A stretch of 64,000 nt of DNA from assembly GCF_000247695.1 (NCBI RefSeq), contig NW_004624747.1, positions 12,760,931-12,824,930 on the forward strand, in the 5' to 3' direction. The notes beneath the pieces were generated by a model. That model was given only the letters and a program-made list of their open reading frames with translations, did not search any database and was not told where the DNA came from. Below, piece after piece: positions 19,726-31,800 of this stretch (position 1 is its first letter; each line of letters starts with the position of its first letter). A program made the translations under genes and the position numbers. Source of the stretch: Heterocephalus glaber (Eukaryota; Chordata; Mammalia; Rodentia; Bathyergidae).

Positions 19726-21524
19726 CTCTTGCAGGGAGAGAGGTGGTGGTGCAGTGCCTGAGACCCACACGGCAGGCAGAGGGACTTCCTCCTGCAAACG
19801 GCAGCTGCAACCAGGCTGAGACACCTCCTCCCGGCCCTAGAGAGAGCCTTACATAGAGCCCACAGCCCTGTCAGATCCCAGGGCGTCCCTGGAGTACTTG
19901 GTGATGGGGACCCCTGCAGGTGGCAGACTACCTGCTAGCCCAGCTAGGGCCTTGAGGCCAGAGGACTATGGGCAGGGCTGCCACTATGTCCCCTTTATGG
20001 TCCTGGCTCCTCCGTTCCTCTACAGCACCTGGTCTGTGCCAGGCTCTGTTCCAAATGAACAGGGAGGAGCAATAAGCAAGAGCTTCAGGGACTGCAAGGG
20101 AGATAACAACAAGCAAGTAATGAGACCAAGGTCAACTGCCCAGTGATACCTGGGTGGTGGGGGTGATGGGGCTTAGCAGCCAGGGCAGCCTCGGTCATTT
20201 GCATCCCCATGCAGTAAGCTAGGGTAGGGGGATCACATCTCCCACCACCCCCAGGCTTTGCCTTGGTGTTCCTCTGTCACCTGAGAAGTCAGGTCAACTG
20301 AACGGCTTAGCCAGGAGGCAGGTCAATGTTGTGCTTCCCTGTCCAGGGGAGGGTGAAGGAGGTCTCACCTTGGGAATGAGTGGGTGTCCTCTGAATGGGT
20401 GGGGACTGAAGGTGTTTGAGATGTGTGTCTACCTGCCCAGGGATCATAGGCTCCAGGGCGGGGCATCACCTGTGACTCATCTTGGGCAATACCTCCGAGC
20501 CACCTACCACCCCAACACTGCCTCAGCCCAAAGCCACCGGGCCAGGATCTGACCAGAAACACTCTGGGAACCAAGGGCAGCAGTCTCCTCTCCCCTCCCA
20601 CACATAAACTCTGGAGTGGCCAGGGCAAAATTTGAGGCTCATTTCAGCTTCTTCCTGTGAGGAAGGAGTGTGGTCCTGGAGGACATGATGTCAGTGTTTC
20701 TTGAGGGAGTGGCCCAAGGCCTTGTGGCAGCATCTGAGACATTTGCTCTAGGAAACAGCCAGCTGGCAGAAGCCCCACCAACCTTTCCTCTTCCCTTCCT
20801 AGAAGCACCTCCTTTAATGACCACTCGATTTCTGTCTTTGTACCCCCACCTCCAGCCCAGACTTCCCTGTCCTTTCCTGGGGTGCCACATTTCCCTGGAC
20901 TCAAAGCCTAGATCTACTCTCCATTTATTACCTGGCTGCCCTTTGACCACCTCTTTATCTTCTCTTTGTTTCAGTTTCCTCTTATGGGAAATAGGACAAA
21001 AAATCTAGCCACATGGGCTTCTTACCACTTTTTTCATCCAGGAAATATGAGTTAAGAGATACAGGCACTTTCAGGAGTGCCTAGCACATAATCAGCACTC
21101 CATAAATGGTAGTTATTTTGCTACATGATTAAATATTTAGCAGGTATGTTCTGTTAGGCATAAGGGACCCAGCGACAAGAACAGGCACCATGGCAGCAAA
21201 TGAGGTAAGATAAAGGATGTATAGCACCTGGCACACAAAGGGCCCCCAATAAGCAGGACACCCTCCTCCTGCCTTCCCAGCAACATGTTGGGCCTCTGGG
21301 AACCCCTTTGTGGTGCTGTTTATTGAAACCTACAGACTTTACATGTGATGGAGGAGGAGACTCCAGGTACTAGTCCCCTTAGGGTGTGCCACCTAGGAAC
21401 GCGTCCCTGGGGAAGAGTCCTGAAGACATTTTTATCAGGTAGGGGCAAGCTTTGAGCATAGCTGCTGAGTCCTTTCTGCTATATCCCAACCACCTATTCA
21501 GCTGGCATCTAAAAATAGGGTGTT
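19726..21524. other. intergenic, nothing recognised (also in second copy)
   Basis: About 1.8 kb of GC-moderate sequence. A weak MIR/L2-like phrase (GTGCCTAGCACATAATCAGC..ATAAATGGTAG) lies at about 21078-21116. No coding exon can be supported. Confidence 0.4.
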
Positions 21525-21633
21525 GGGCAGGGGATTTAGCTCAATGGTTCTGCCGCCTGCCTCGAAAGCACAAGGACTGGAGTTTGATCCCTGGTACCAT
21601 AGATAAATAAATAAATAAATAAATAAATAAATA
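21525..21633 (+). mobile_element. ID SINE with (AAAT)n tail (also at 28201-28309)
   Basis: GGGCAGGGGATTTAGCTCAA, GCCTCGAAAGCACAAGGACT, GATCCCTGGTACC, then eight AAAT/ATAA units. Confidence 0.92.
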
Positions 21634-21654
21634 CAGGGTGTTAAGAGTTTTCCT

Positions 21655-21855
21655 TCTGCTGAGTGTGGTGGCACACACCTGGAATCCCAGCTACTCAGGA
21701 GGCTGAGGAAGATGATTACAAGTTCATGCCCAGCCTGGGCAACTTTGGGACTTAGGGAGACCCTATCTCAAGATTAAAAAAACACTTTTTTTTAAGGGCT
21801 GGGAATGTAGCTCAGTGCAAAGGCCCTGGGTTCAATCCTCAGTTCTGGGGGAAAT
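21655..21855 (+). mobile_element. B1-ID composite SINE (also at 28331-28531)
   Basis: TGCTGAGTGTGGTGGCACAC..GAGACCCTATCTCAAGATT then GGGCTGGGAATGTAGCTCAG..GGTTCAATCCTCAGTTC. Confidence 0.88.
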
Positions 21856-22369
21856 AAATGCCTTTTTTTCTGTTTGTCCTTGATCAGGTCTGAGTTCCCT
21901 GGATACACTAACTGGGGCCTAAGTCACAGCAACTTCTTAAATCTGATTTTGTGATTTCCAGGTCCCATTCTGGTATTCAGAGCTGCCCTTCGGGGCTTCA
22001 TTGACAGTGTAGCTGCTAGCAGGCAGGAACAGGTATAACCAGGCTGGGGGCATTTGAGCTGCTTCTAAGTTTTTTTCCAGGCTCTGGGCTAAGTTTAAAA
22101 TGTTTTGTACTCTTGGGAAGAACAACTCAGGAGAGGGTGGATTAGCTGCAAGGATAGAGGTTAACTTAGATGACCCAGATGTTAGAATTAGCAACAAAGA
22201 TTTTAAGGCAACTCTTATATTTTCAAGGCCTTAGTAGAAAATGTAGTCATAAAATACCTTAGAAGACAGGTATAGTTTGATACTAGGAACTTGATTTAAA
22301 TAGAAATATTGGAGACCATGATAGAAGAAAAGCTGAGGGAAGATGTTGCTATAGTTTTGATTTGTTTTT
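21856..22369. other. intergenic, nothing recognised (also in second copy)
   Basis: The phrases GATGACCCAGATGTTAGAATTAGC (near 22171) and GATGACCCAGATGTTGGAATTAGC (near 23538) recur with shared downstream text, so both may be parts of one old dispersed repeat that I cannot name. Confidence 0.35.
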
Positions 22370-22716
22370 CTTTTCAATACTGGGGGTTGAATGTAGGGCC
22401 TTTAGACTGGGTTATATCCCAGCCCTTTTAATTATATATTTTTTGGTTTTTTGAGATACAGTCTCACTATACAGCTCAGGCTGCCCTTGAACTCACTATG
22501 TAGTCCAGGCTGGCCTCCAACTCAAGGTGATCCTCCTGGCTCAGCTTCCTGAGTACTAGGAGTACAGCTGTATACCACCACACCCAGTTTATTTTTTATT
22601 CTGAGACAGTTTTGCTAAATTGCTATGTTGCCAAGGCTAGGCTTGAATTTGGGATCCTCCTGCCTCAGCTTCTCAGAGTGCTAGGATTACAGGCATGAGC
22701 CACCATACTTGGCTTA
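22370..22716 (-). mobile_element. B1 + B1-ID SINE cluster (also at 29046-29392)
   Basis: ID complement (CAATACTGGGGGTTGAATG..ATATCCCAGCCC), then two B1 complements (GAGATACAGTCTCACTATAC to TATACCACCACACCCAG, and CTGAGACAGTTTTGCTAAAT to CATGAGCCACCATACTTGGC). Confidence 0.85.
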
Positions 22717-22717
22717 T

Positions 22718-22900
22718 GGTTTGGATTGTCAATGATTCCCAAAGGTCCATGCATTGAAGGCTTGGTCCCCAGCCCATGATGCTACCAGGAGGTGGTAGAC
22801 TCCTAAGGTGTGACTTGGTGAGATATCTTTGGGCCACTGGGTGTGTGCCCCTGAAGGGGATTTTAAAGCCCTAGTCCCTTTCTCCTTTTCTCTTTCAGTT
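22718..22900 (+). mobile_element. ancient LTR or MER-type fragment (also at 29394-29576)
   Basis: TATGGTTTGGATTGTCAATGA, GGCTTGGTCCCCAGCCCATG, GGTGTGTGCCCCTGAAGGGG and CCTAGTCCCTTTCTCC occur in the order of an old mammalian repeat. The exact family is uncertain. Confidence 0.5.
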
Positions 22901-23344
22901 CTTGCCCATAAGATGAGTGGTTTTGCTCCAAAACATGCACTTTAATTTATGTGGCAGGTGGGATACATAGAAAATTTTAATCTTAGTCATACTCATATTA
23001 GGTATAAAGAGTAGCATTTCCATGCAAGTAGAGTGACTAGAAATTAAGAGGGAAATTCCAGAAAGAAATGAGATGTAGAGCAAATAAGTCCTCAAGCCTG
23101 TACATAAATTCTGTCAAAACCTTTGGCTGTCTACCTGATTGCATCTACGCACAGGAGGCTCCAGGGCTCTAGAAAAATCAGCTGTTGAAAGCCAAAAGAA
23201 TGAGTGGAGATTTCAGCTGCTGCCTCTACAAAGGAAACCAATTTTAGAGTTTGAGTTCCGCTAAGTTAATTGCCTGCTAGGAAAAAAAAATGAACACCTT
23301 GAGAGGGACATGATGGAATCTAAGGTCTCCGCAATGTATTGTTT
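22901..23344. other. intergenic, nothing recognised (also in second copy)
   Basis: AT-rich unique sequence without a named element. Confidence 0.35.
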
Positions 23345-23440
23345 GGTTTTGTTTGTTTGTTTGTTTTGGTACCAGAGATGGAACTCAGGATCTTGAGCTT
23401 GCCAGGCAGGCAAGGCACCACTGAGCTACATTCCCAGCCC
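23345..23440 (-). mobile_element. ID SINE (also at 30021-30116)
   Basis: (TTTG)n, TTTTGGTACCAGAGATGGAAC, GCCAGGCAGGCAAGGCACC and GAGCTACATTCCCAGCCC. CAATGTATTGTT / TAATGTATTGTT flank it as a probable target-site duplication. Confidence 0.9.
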
Positions 23441-23844
23441 TCCATAATGTATTGTTGATGATGTTCAGTAGACAACTGTACTAGACATACAAGGAAGCAG
23501 AAAACTCTGAATAATACTCAAAATTCACTCAAAAAGTGATGACCCAGATGTTGGAATTAGCAACAAGGACTTAAAAGCAACTCATAACTTTGAAGGCTTT
23601 AATGGAAAATGTAGTCATAACAAAGGAAGAGATGTGAAACTCCAGAAGAGAAACTGCAGAACAATATGGAAATTCTAGAGCTGGAAACTATAATAATTGA
23701 AATGAAAAATTAACTCAGTAGGTTTAATAGCAGAACAAAGATGCAAAAGGAGTGAATGAAGTTGAAGATATGTTGATAGTAATTATTCATTTTGAAGACT
23801 AGAGAGAGAGAAAAAATAAACAAAAAAGTTAAAACAGAGCACAG

Positions 23845-23925
23845 GCTGTAGATTTAGCTCAGTGGCACCATGCCTGCCTGGCAAAGTCCTGAGTTTGAGT
23901 TTCAGTACTGTTAAAAAAAAAAGGT
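23845..23925 (+). mobile_element. ID SINE, shortened (also at 30521-30601)
   Basis: AGGCTGTAGATTTAGCTCAG, CCTGCCTGGCAAAGTCCTG and GTTTCAGTACTG plus A-run. The central CAAGCGCAAGG segment is missing. Confidence 0.8.
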
Positions 23926-24081
23926 AAACAGAGCAGCATGGACCTGTGATGCAATGTTAAAGGATCTACATATGTAATTTCAATTTTAGAGAGAGAAAGA
24001 GAATGGTGCATAAAAATATTTGAAAAAGTATTTACTGATTTCTCAAATTTTATTAGACAAATTTTCAATTCAAAAATCTCA

Positions 24082-24262
24082 GGCTGGGCCATGATGGCAC
24101 ATACCTCTAATTCCAGCATTCTGGGAAGCTAAAGAAGGAGAGTTGAAAGTTTGATCCCAGCCTGGCCAATTTAATGAGATCCTGTCTCAAAAAAAGGGCT
24201 GGGATGTAGCTCAGTATGAAGGCCCTGGGTTCAATCCCCAGTACCACAGAAACGAATGAAGG
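24082..24262 (+). mobile_element. B1-ID composite SINE (also at 30758-30938)
   Basis: GGCTGGGCCATGATGGCACAT..GAGATCCTGTCTCAAAAAAAG then GGGCTGGGATGTAGCTCAGT..GTTCAATCCCCAGTACCAC. Confidence 0.88.
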
Positions 24263-24401
24263 AATGAATGAATGAATAAACAATAAAACAAATTTGTGTT
24301 GAAAGAACACAAGTGACCTGGTATCTAATAAGCTTACCACATGCCTTACTTTTGATTTTCTGTCCTAACATACAGATTTCACTGTCCTTAAGGATTTCCT
24401 C

Positions 24402-24444
24402 TCCCTCTCTCTCTCTCTCTCCCTCTCTCTCTCTCTCCCTCTCC
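24402..24444 (+). repeat. (CT)n microsatellite, truncated by gap
   Basis: CTCT units interrupted by CCC. The same array continues for a further 20+ bp in the second copy (31078-31142). The last base before the Ns (C at 24444) is the only mismatch to the second copy that I found. Confidence 0.97.
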
Positions 24445-24544
24445 NNNNNNNNNNNNNNNNNNNNNNNNNNNNNNNNNNNNNNNNNNNNNNNNNNNNNNNN
24501 NNNNNNNNNNNNNNNNNNNNNNNNNNNNNNNNNNNNNNNNNNNN
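24445..24544. other. assembly gap of exactly 100 N
   Basis: A run of 100 Ns is a conventional unknown-size gap placeholder. It separates two apparently identical 6.58-kb blocks. Confidence 0.99.
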
Positions 24545-27500
24545 AAAAAAAAAGAATCAGATCAGAGTAATTGATACATTTGTTGCCTCAGGTTTATCAT
24601 TTCTTTGTTTCAGGAACATTCAAATTCCCTCTACAAGCTGTTTTGAAATATTTAATTAGTTGTTGTCAAAGATCATTCTCCTACTATGCTATAACATAAG
24701 AAGTTACCCACCCTGTCACCCCTGTACTGGTAACGGTCCTCTTGCCAAGCCCCTCGCCACCCCATGCTCTCCTTTGGGACTAGTCACCACTGTTGCAGTC
24801 TCTTGTTTCTTTCTCTCTCTTTTTTTTTTCTCTTGGTACCAGGCATGGAACTCAGGACTTTGCACTTGCGGGGCAGGCGGTGGAACCACTGAGCTAAATC
24901 CCCAGCCCTAGTCTCTGTTTCTTTGAGGTCAGCTCTTTTAGATTCCATATCTAAGTTAGAATATGTGGTATTTGGATTTGTGGATGACTTAGTGAATTTA
25001 ACGCAATATTCTCCAGTTCTAGCCATGTTACAGCAAATGACAGCCCTTCTTTCTTTTTATGACTAAATGACATTCCATTGGCTATACCAGGAATGGGATC
25101 CAGGGGTGCTATGCCACTGAGCTACATCTCCAGCCCTTTTTAATTTTTGTTTTGTTTTTGTTTTTTGCATATCCTTTTATTGGTACATTTTAGGTGTACA
25201 ACATAATGACATTCATCATTGGAGATATGCACCTTTACATACTCTCTTGGTGTTTTTTGTTTTTTGATGTAGGGTCTCACTATGTAGTTCAGGTCAGCCT
25301 GGAATTCACAGTGATCCTCCTGCCTCAGCCTCCCGAGTGCTGGGACTACAGGTATGTGCCACCACAAATGGCTAATTATTTTTTATTTTGAGACAAGATC
25401 TTGCTAAGTTGCCCAGTCTTGCCTAGAACTTGTGATCCTCCTGCCTTACCACCCAAACAGCTGATATTATAAGTGTGCACCACCACGCCTAGCATTCTGC
25501 TAATTTTCTGATCCTATGTCTCTCACCAGTTCTCTAAAACTCCAGATATCCTCCTAACCAACGCCTTTCTGAGTTACCTAGCATTAGATGCTGTTGGCAA
25601 GTGAAGACTCATAGGCTCAGGCTTTTGTGTGGTCCTGTGATATAACCCTACATCTTTCCTTATATATGCTATGCCTCTTGGTTTTCTGTCTTAAATCTTC
25701 CCCCTCCTCAAGGGGTATCTCAAGGGCCTAAACACAGTCCAAAAGTAAAAAATTTTACAAACCACCCAGTTGATTGTGGAGATGAGTGGGTAGCTGCCTT
25801 GTGGATGTGCCCAGCCACACCCCCTAATTTGTGTGGCACCCAGGGGCTTCTTGGAGAAGGACTGTCACTCTGTGCAGGTATCTGAACCTGGGATTCAGAC
25901 AGGTCTAAACCAGCCCAGCAGGCTCGGCAGGACCAGACAGAAGCCAGATCCAAGGAGTAGAGGGGCCTCAGAGAGAAACTCACTGGAGGATGACACCAGG
26001 CAGAAACTGCCTGGAGGAGGGCTGGGCCTGAAGACTGAAAGAAATAAGGCTTGCAAAACAATCTGTGACTGTTTGAAACCCCCTGACTCAGCCCTTCTTC
26101 ATCCTCCCATGTTCCTCACTGCTCTGGGATGGAGAGGGCTGTGGTGTGAATGCAATAATGGGCTCACCTAGGCCTAAATGGTTTTGCTAAAGGATCCTTC
26201 CTCCCTGATCAAGCCGGACAGCAGGCACTGCAGGGGTTTGGCCAAGGAAGGGGCAGCAAAAAGCTGCCTGGGGCTGGGTGAAGTCATGCACCCCTATAAT
26301 CCCAGTTCTCTGGTAGGCTGAGGCAGGAGGATCACAAGGCTATGGATCAGTGGGAAGGCCTTGGGTTCAACCCCAAATATTGCCCCTTCCCCCTAAAAAG
26401 CCTCTTGCAGGGAGAGAGGTGGTGGTGCAGTGCCTGAGACCCACACGGCAGGCAGAGGGACTTCCTCCTGCAAACGGCAGCTGCAACCAGGCTGAGACAC
26501 CTCCTCCCGGCCCTAGAGAGAGCCTTACATAGAGCCCACAGCCCTGTCAGATCCCAGGGCGTCCCTGGAGTACTTGGTGATGGGGACCCCTGCAGGTGGC
26601 AGACTACCTGCTAGCCCAGCTAGGGCCTTGAGGCCAGAGGACTATGGGCAGGGCTGCCACTATGTCCCCTTTATGGTCCTGGCTCCTCCGTTCCTCTACA
26701 GCACCTGGTCTGTGCCAGGCTCTGTTCCAAATGAACAGGGAGGAGCAATAAGCAAGAGCTTCAGGGACTGCAAGGGAGATAACAACAAGCAAGTAATGAG
26801 ACCAAGGTCAACTGCCCAGTGATACCTGGGTGGTGGGGGTGATGGGGCTTAGCAGCCAGGGCAGCCTCGGTCATTTGCATCCCCATGCAGTAAGCTAGGG
26901 TAGGGGGATCACATCTCCCACCACCCCCAGGCTTTGCCTTGGTGTTCCTCTGTCACCTGAGAAGTCAGGTCAACTGAACGGCTTAGCCAGGAGGCAGGTC
27001 AATGTTGTGCTTCCCTGTCCAGGGGAGGGTGAAGGAGGTCTCACCTTGGGAATGAGTGGGTGTCCTCTGAATGGGTGGGGACTGAAGGTGTTTGAGATGT
27101 GTGTCTACCTGCCCAGGGATCATAGGCTCCAGGGCGGGGCATCACCTGTGACTCATCTTGGGCAATACCTCCGAGCCACCTACCACCCCAACACTGCCTC
27201 AGCCCAAAGCCACCGGGCCAGGATCTGACCAGAAACACTCTGGGAACCAAGGGCAGCAGTCTCCTCTCCCCTCCCACACATAAACTCTGGAGTGGCCAGG
27301 GCAAAATTTGAGGCTCATTTCAGCTTCTTCCTGTGAGGAAGGAGTGTGGTCCTGGAGGACATGATGTCAGTGTTTCTTGAGGGAGTGGCCCAAGGCCTTG
27401 TGGCAGCATCTGAGACATTTGCTCTAGGAAACAGCCAGCTGGCAGAAGCCCCACCAACCTTTCCTCTTCCCTTCCTAGAAGCACCTCCTTTAATGACCAC

Positions 27501-30500
27501 TCGATTTCTGTCTTTGTACCCCCACCTCCAGCCCAGACTTCCCTGTCCTTTCCTGGGGTGCCACATTTCCCTGGACTCAAAGCCTAGATCTACTCTCCAT
27601 TTATTACCTGGCTGCCCTTTGACCACCTCTTTATCTTCTCTTTGTTTCAGTTTCCTCTTATGGGAAATAGGACAAAAAATCTAGCCACATGGGCTTCTTA
27701 CCACTTTTTTCATCCAGGAAATATGAGTTAAGAGATACAGGCACTTTCAGGAGTGCCTAGCACATAATCAGCACTCCATAAATGGTAGTTATTTTGCTAC
27801 ATGATTAAATATTTAGCAGGTATGTTCTGTTAGGCATAAGGGACCCAGCGACAAGAACAGGCACCATGGCAGCAAATGAGGTAAGATAAAGGATGTATAG
27901 CACCTGGCACACAAAGGGCCCCCAATAAGCAGGACACCCTCCTCCTGCCTTCCCAGCAACATGTTGGGCCTCTGGGAACCCCTTTGTGGTGCTGTTTATT
28001 GAAACCTACAGACTTTACATGTGATGGAGGAGGAGACTCCAGGTACTAGTCCCCTTAGGGTGTGCCACCTAGGAACGCGTCCCTGGGGAAGAGTCCTGAA
28101 GACATTTTTATCAGGTAGGGGCAAGCTTTGAGCATAGCTGCTGAGTCCTTTCTGCTATATCCCAACCACCTATTCAGCTGGCATCTAAAAATAGGGTGTT
28201 GGGCAGGGGATTTAGCTCAATGGTTCTGCCGCCTGCCTCGAAAGCACAAGGACTGGAGTTTGATCCCTGGTACCATAGATAAATAAATAAATAAATAAAT
28301 AAATAAATACAGGGTGTTAAGAGTTTTCCTTCTGCTGAGTGTGGTGGCACACACCTGGAATCCCAGCTACTCAGGAGGCTGAGGAAGATGATTACAAGTT
28401 CATGCCCAGCCTGGGCAACTTTGGGACTTAGGGAGACCCTATCTCAAGATTAAAAAAACACTTTTTTTTAAGGGCTGGGAATGTAGCTCAGTGCAAAGGC
28501 CCTGGGTTCAATCCTCAGTTCTGGGGGAAATAAATGCCTTTTTTTCTGTTTGTCCTTGATCAGGTCTGAGTTCCCTGGATACACTAACTGGGGCCTAAGT
28601 CACAGCAACTTCTTAAATCTGATTTTGTGATTTCCAGGTCCCATTCTGGTATTCAGAGCTGCCCTTCGGGGCTTCATTGACAGTGTAGCTGCTAGCAGGC
28701 AGGAACAGGTATAACCAGGCTGGGGGCATTTGAGCTGCTTCTAAGTTTTTTTCCAGGCTCTGGGCTAAGTTTAAAATGTTTTGTACTCTTGGGAAGAACA
28801 ACTCAGGAGAGGGTGGATTAGCTGCAAGGATAGAGGTTAACTTAGATGACCCAGATGTTAGAATTAGCAACAAAGATTTTAAGGCAACTCTTATATTTTC
28901 AAGGCCTTAGTAGAAAATGTAGTCATAAAATACCTTAGAAGACAGGTATAGTTTGATACTAGGAACTTGATTTAAATAGAAATATTGGAGACCATGATAG
29001 AAGAAAAGCTGAGGGAAGATGTTGCTATAGTTTTGATTTGTTTTTCTTTTCAATACTGGGGGTTGAATGTAGGGCCTTTAGACTGGGTTATATCCCAGCC
29101 CTTTTAATTATATATTTTTTGGTTTTTTGAGATACAGTCTCACTATACAGCTCAGGCTGCCCTTGAACTCACTATGTAGTCCAGGCTGGCCTCCAACTCA
29201 AGGTGATCCTCCTGGCTCAGCTTCCTGAGTACTAGGAGTACAGCTGTATACCACCACACCCAGTTTATTTTTTATTCTGAGACAGTTTTGCTAAATTGCT
29301 ATGTTGCCAAGGCTAGGCTTGAATTTGGGATCCTCCTGCCTCAGCTTCTCAGAGTGCTAGGATTACAGGCATGAGCCACCATACTTGGCTTATGGTTTGG
29401 ATTGTCAATGATTCCCAAAGGTCCATGCATTGAAGGCTTGGTCCCCAGCCCATGATGCTACCAGGAGGTGGTAGACTCCTAAGGTGTGACTTGGTGAGAT
29501 ATCTTTGGGCCACTGGGTGTGTGCCCCTGAAGGGGATTTTAAAGCCCTAGTCCCTTTCTCCTTTTCTCTTTCAGTTCTTGCCCATAAGATGAGTGGTTTT
29601 GCTCCAAAACATGCACTTTAATTTATGTGGCAGGTGGGATACATAGAAAATTTTAATCTTAGTCATACTCATATTAGGTATAAAGAGTAGCATTTCCATG
29701 CAAGTAGAGTGACTAGAAATTAAGAGGGAAATTCCAGAAAGAAATGAGATGTAGAGCAAATAAGTCCTCAAGCCTGTACATAAATTCTGTCAAAACCTTT
29801 GGCTGTCTACCTGATTGCATCTACGCACAGGAGGCTCCAGGGCTCTAGAAAAATCAGCTGTTGAAAGCCAAAAGAATGAGTGGAGATTTCAGCTGCTGCC
29901 TCTACAAAGGAAACCAATTTTAGAGTTTGAGTTCCGCTAAGTTAATTGCCTGCTAGGAAAAAAAAATGAACACCTTGAGAGGGACATGATGGAATCTAAG
30001 GTCTCCGCAATGTATTGTTTGGTTTTGTTTGTTTGTTTGTTTTGGTACCAGAGATGGAACTCAGGATCTTGAGCTTGCCAGGCAGGCAAGGCACCACTGA
30101 GCTACATTCCCAGCCCTCCATAATGTATTGTTGATGATGTTCAGTAGACAACTGTACTAGACATACAAGGAAGCAGAAAACTCTGAATAATACTCAAAAT
30201 TCACTCAAAAAGTGATGACCCAGATGTTGGAATTAGCAACAAGGACTTAAAAGCAACTCATAACTTTGAAGGCTTTAATGGAAAATGTAGTCATAACAAA
30301 GGAAGAGATGTGAAACTCCAGAAGAGAAACTGCAGAACAATATGGAAATTCTAGAGCTGGAAACTATAATAATTGAAATGAAAAATTAACTCAGTAGGTT
30401 TAATAGCAGAACAAAGATGCAAAAGGAGTGAATGAAGTTGAAGATATGTTGATAGTAATTATTCATTTTGAAGACTAGAGAGAGAGAAAAAATAAACAAA

Positions 30501-31103
30501 AAAGTTAAAACAGAGCACAGGCTGTAGATTTAGCTCAGTGGCACCATGCCTGCCTGGCAAAGTCCTGAGTTTGAGTTTCAGTACTGTTAAAAAAAAAAGG
30601 TAAACAGAGCAGCATGGACCTGTGATGCAATGTTAAAGGATCTACATATGTAATTTCAATTTTAGAGAGAGAAAGAGAATGGTGCATAAAAATATTTGAA
30701 AAAGTATTTACTGATTTCTCAAATTTTATTAGACAAATTTTCAATTCAAAAATCTCAGGCTGGGCCATGATGGCACATACCTCTAATTCCAGCATTCTGG
30801 GAAGCTAAAGAAGGAGAGTTGAAAGTTTGATCCCAGCCTGGCCAATTTAATGAGATCCTGTCTCAAAAAAAGGGCTGGGATGTAGCTCAGTATGAAGGCC
30901 CTGGGTTCAATCCCCAGTACCACAGAAACGAATGAAGGAATGAATGAATGAATAAACAATAAAACAAATTTGTGTTGAAAGAACACAAGTGACCTGGTAT
31001 CTAATAAGCTTACCACATGCCTTACTTTTGATTTTCTGTCCTAACATACAGATTTCACTGTCCTTAAGGATTTCCTCTCCCTCTCTCTCTCTCTCTCCCT
31101 CTC

Positions 31104-31119
<16 letters not shown>
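24545..31119 (+). repeat. 6.58-kb block, second copy of the duplication
   Basis: Begins at nine A's followed by GAATCAGATCAGAG, exactly as at 17869. It matches the first copy at a constant offset of 6676 bp to 31119, then continues into sequence that the first copy lacks. All repeats described for 17869-24443 recur here at +6676. Confidence 0.95.

Positions 31120-31142
<23 letters not shown>
31078..31142 (+). repeat. (CT)n microsatellite
   Basis: CT-rich array with CCC interruptions and a TTTC end. This is the full-length version of the array cut at 24444. Confidence 0.95.
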
Positions 31143-31147
<5 letters not shown>

Positions 31148-31229
31148 TTGGTTGGGTTTAAACTTGTAAGCCTCCTCCACCTACCAGAATGCAGGTATGT
31201 GCTACCACACTCACCTGGCTGCGTTCTTT

Positions 31230-31390
31230 TGGTTTTGGTTTTGGTTTTTTTTGAGACAGGGTTTCACTGCATACTTCCGGCTGGCCTTGAACTCACTATG
31301 TAGCCCAGGCTGCCCCCAAACTTTTGATGATCCTCCTGTCTCAGCCTCCTGAGTGCTGGGATTATAGGCATGCACCATCATGGCAGGCCC
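31230..31390 (-). mobile_element. B1 SINE
   Basis: (GGTTTT)n, TTTTGAGACAGGGTTTCACT, GCCTTGAACTCACTATGTAGC, CCTCAGCCTCCTGAGTGCTG and CATGCACCATCATGGCAGG. Confidence 0.88.
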
Positions 31391-31504
31391 TGGCTTTTAA
31401 CAATTCTCTTTTTCAGTCAGGGAGGGAATTGTGGGGCACAGGAGTAGATACTGAACACAGTACCATGCCAAACCAGTTGTTCTGAATCCTGTTTTGCCTT
31501 TTCC

Positions 31505-31800
31505 CTCACTCAAGCATTCATTTCACAAACACTGAGCTTCTATTCTGAGCTAAGTCCTATGCTGGGGACTGGGGGTGTAACAGGCAACAAGCCACAGTCC
31601 CTTCCCACAAAGCGTTCACAGTCTAAGGGAGAGAATGAAAAGCAAACAGCCCCAAGAGTTCATTGTTCCAAGTGTTATGAGGAGGGTACATTCAGGGGAC
31701 AGTGGGAGCACAGGGGAGGAGAACCAGCCTAGGCTTGGTTTAGTGAGACTTCCTGGAAGAGGTGACATTGAAGGCAAAACTTTAAAGCAATAAGAAAGCC
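31505..31800. mobile_element. ancient mammalian interspersed repeat, class uncertain
   Basis: CTGAGCTTCTATTCTGAGC..CTATGCTGGGGACTGGGGG..TAACAGGCAACAAGCC..CACAGTCTAAGGGAG..GACTTCCTGGAAGAGGTGACATT follows the word order of an old dispersed repeat shared among mammals. The family is not named here. Confidence 0.4.

Larger units (their letters stand above)
17869..24443 (+). repeat. 6.58-kb block, first copy of an apparently identical duplication
   Basis: Every position examined matches the block 6676 bp downstream (24545-31119). Unique sequence, SINEs, A-runs and the (AAAT)n tail at 21602 all match. Translated frames of both copies agree residue for residue. The block ends inside a CT microsatellite directly against 100 Ns. 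I read this as one genomic segment present twice through assembly. Confidence 0.95.

Noticed and set aside
24313..24570. Open frames running through the N gaps
   Set aside because: Translation across unknown bases is meaningless. The flanks are a CT microsatellite and an A-run.
17869..31119. True segmental duplication
   Set aside because: No differences found between copies, exactly 100 N between them and a shared microsatellite edge; an assembly artefact is far more likely.
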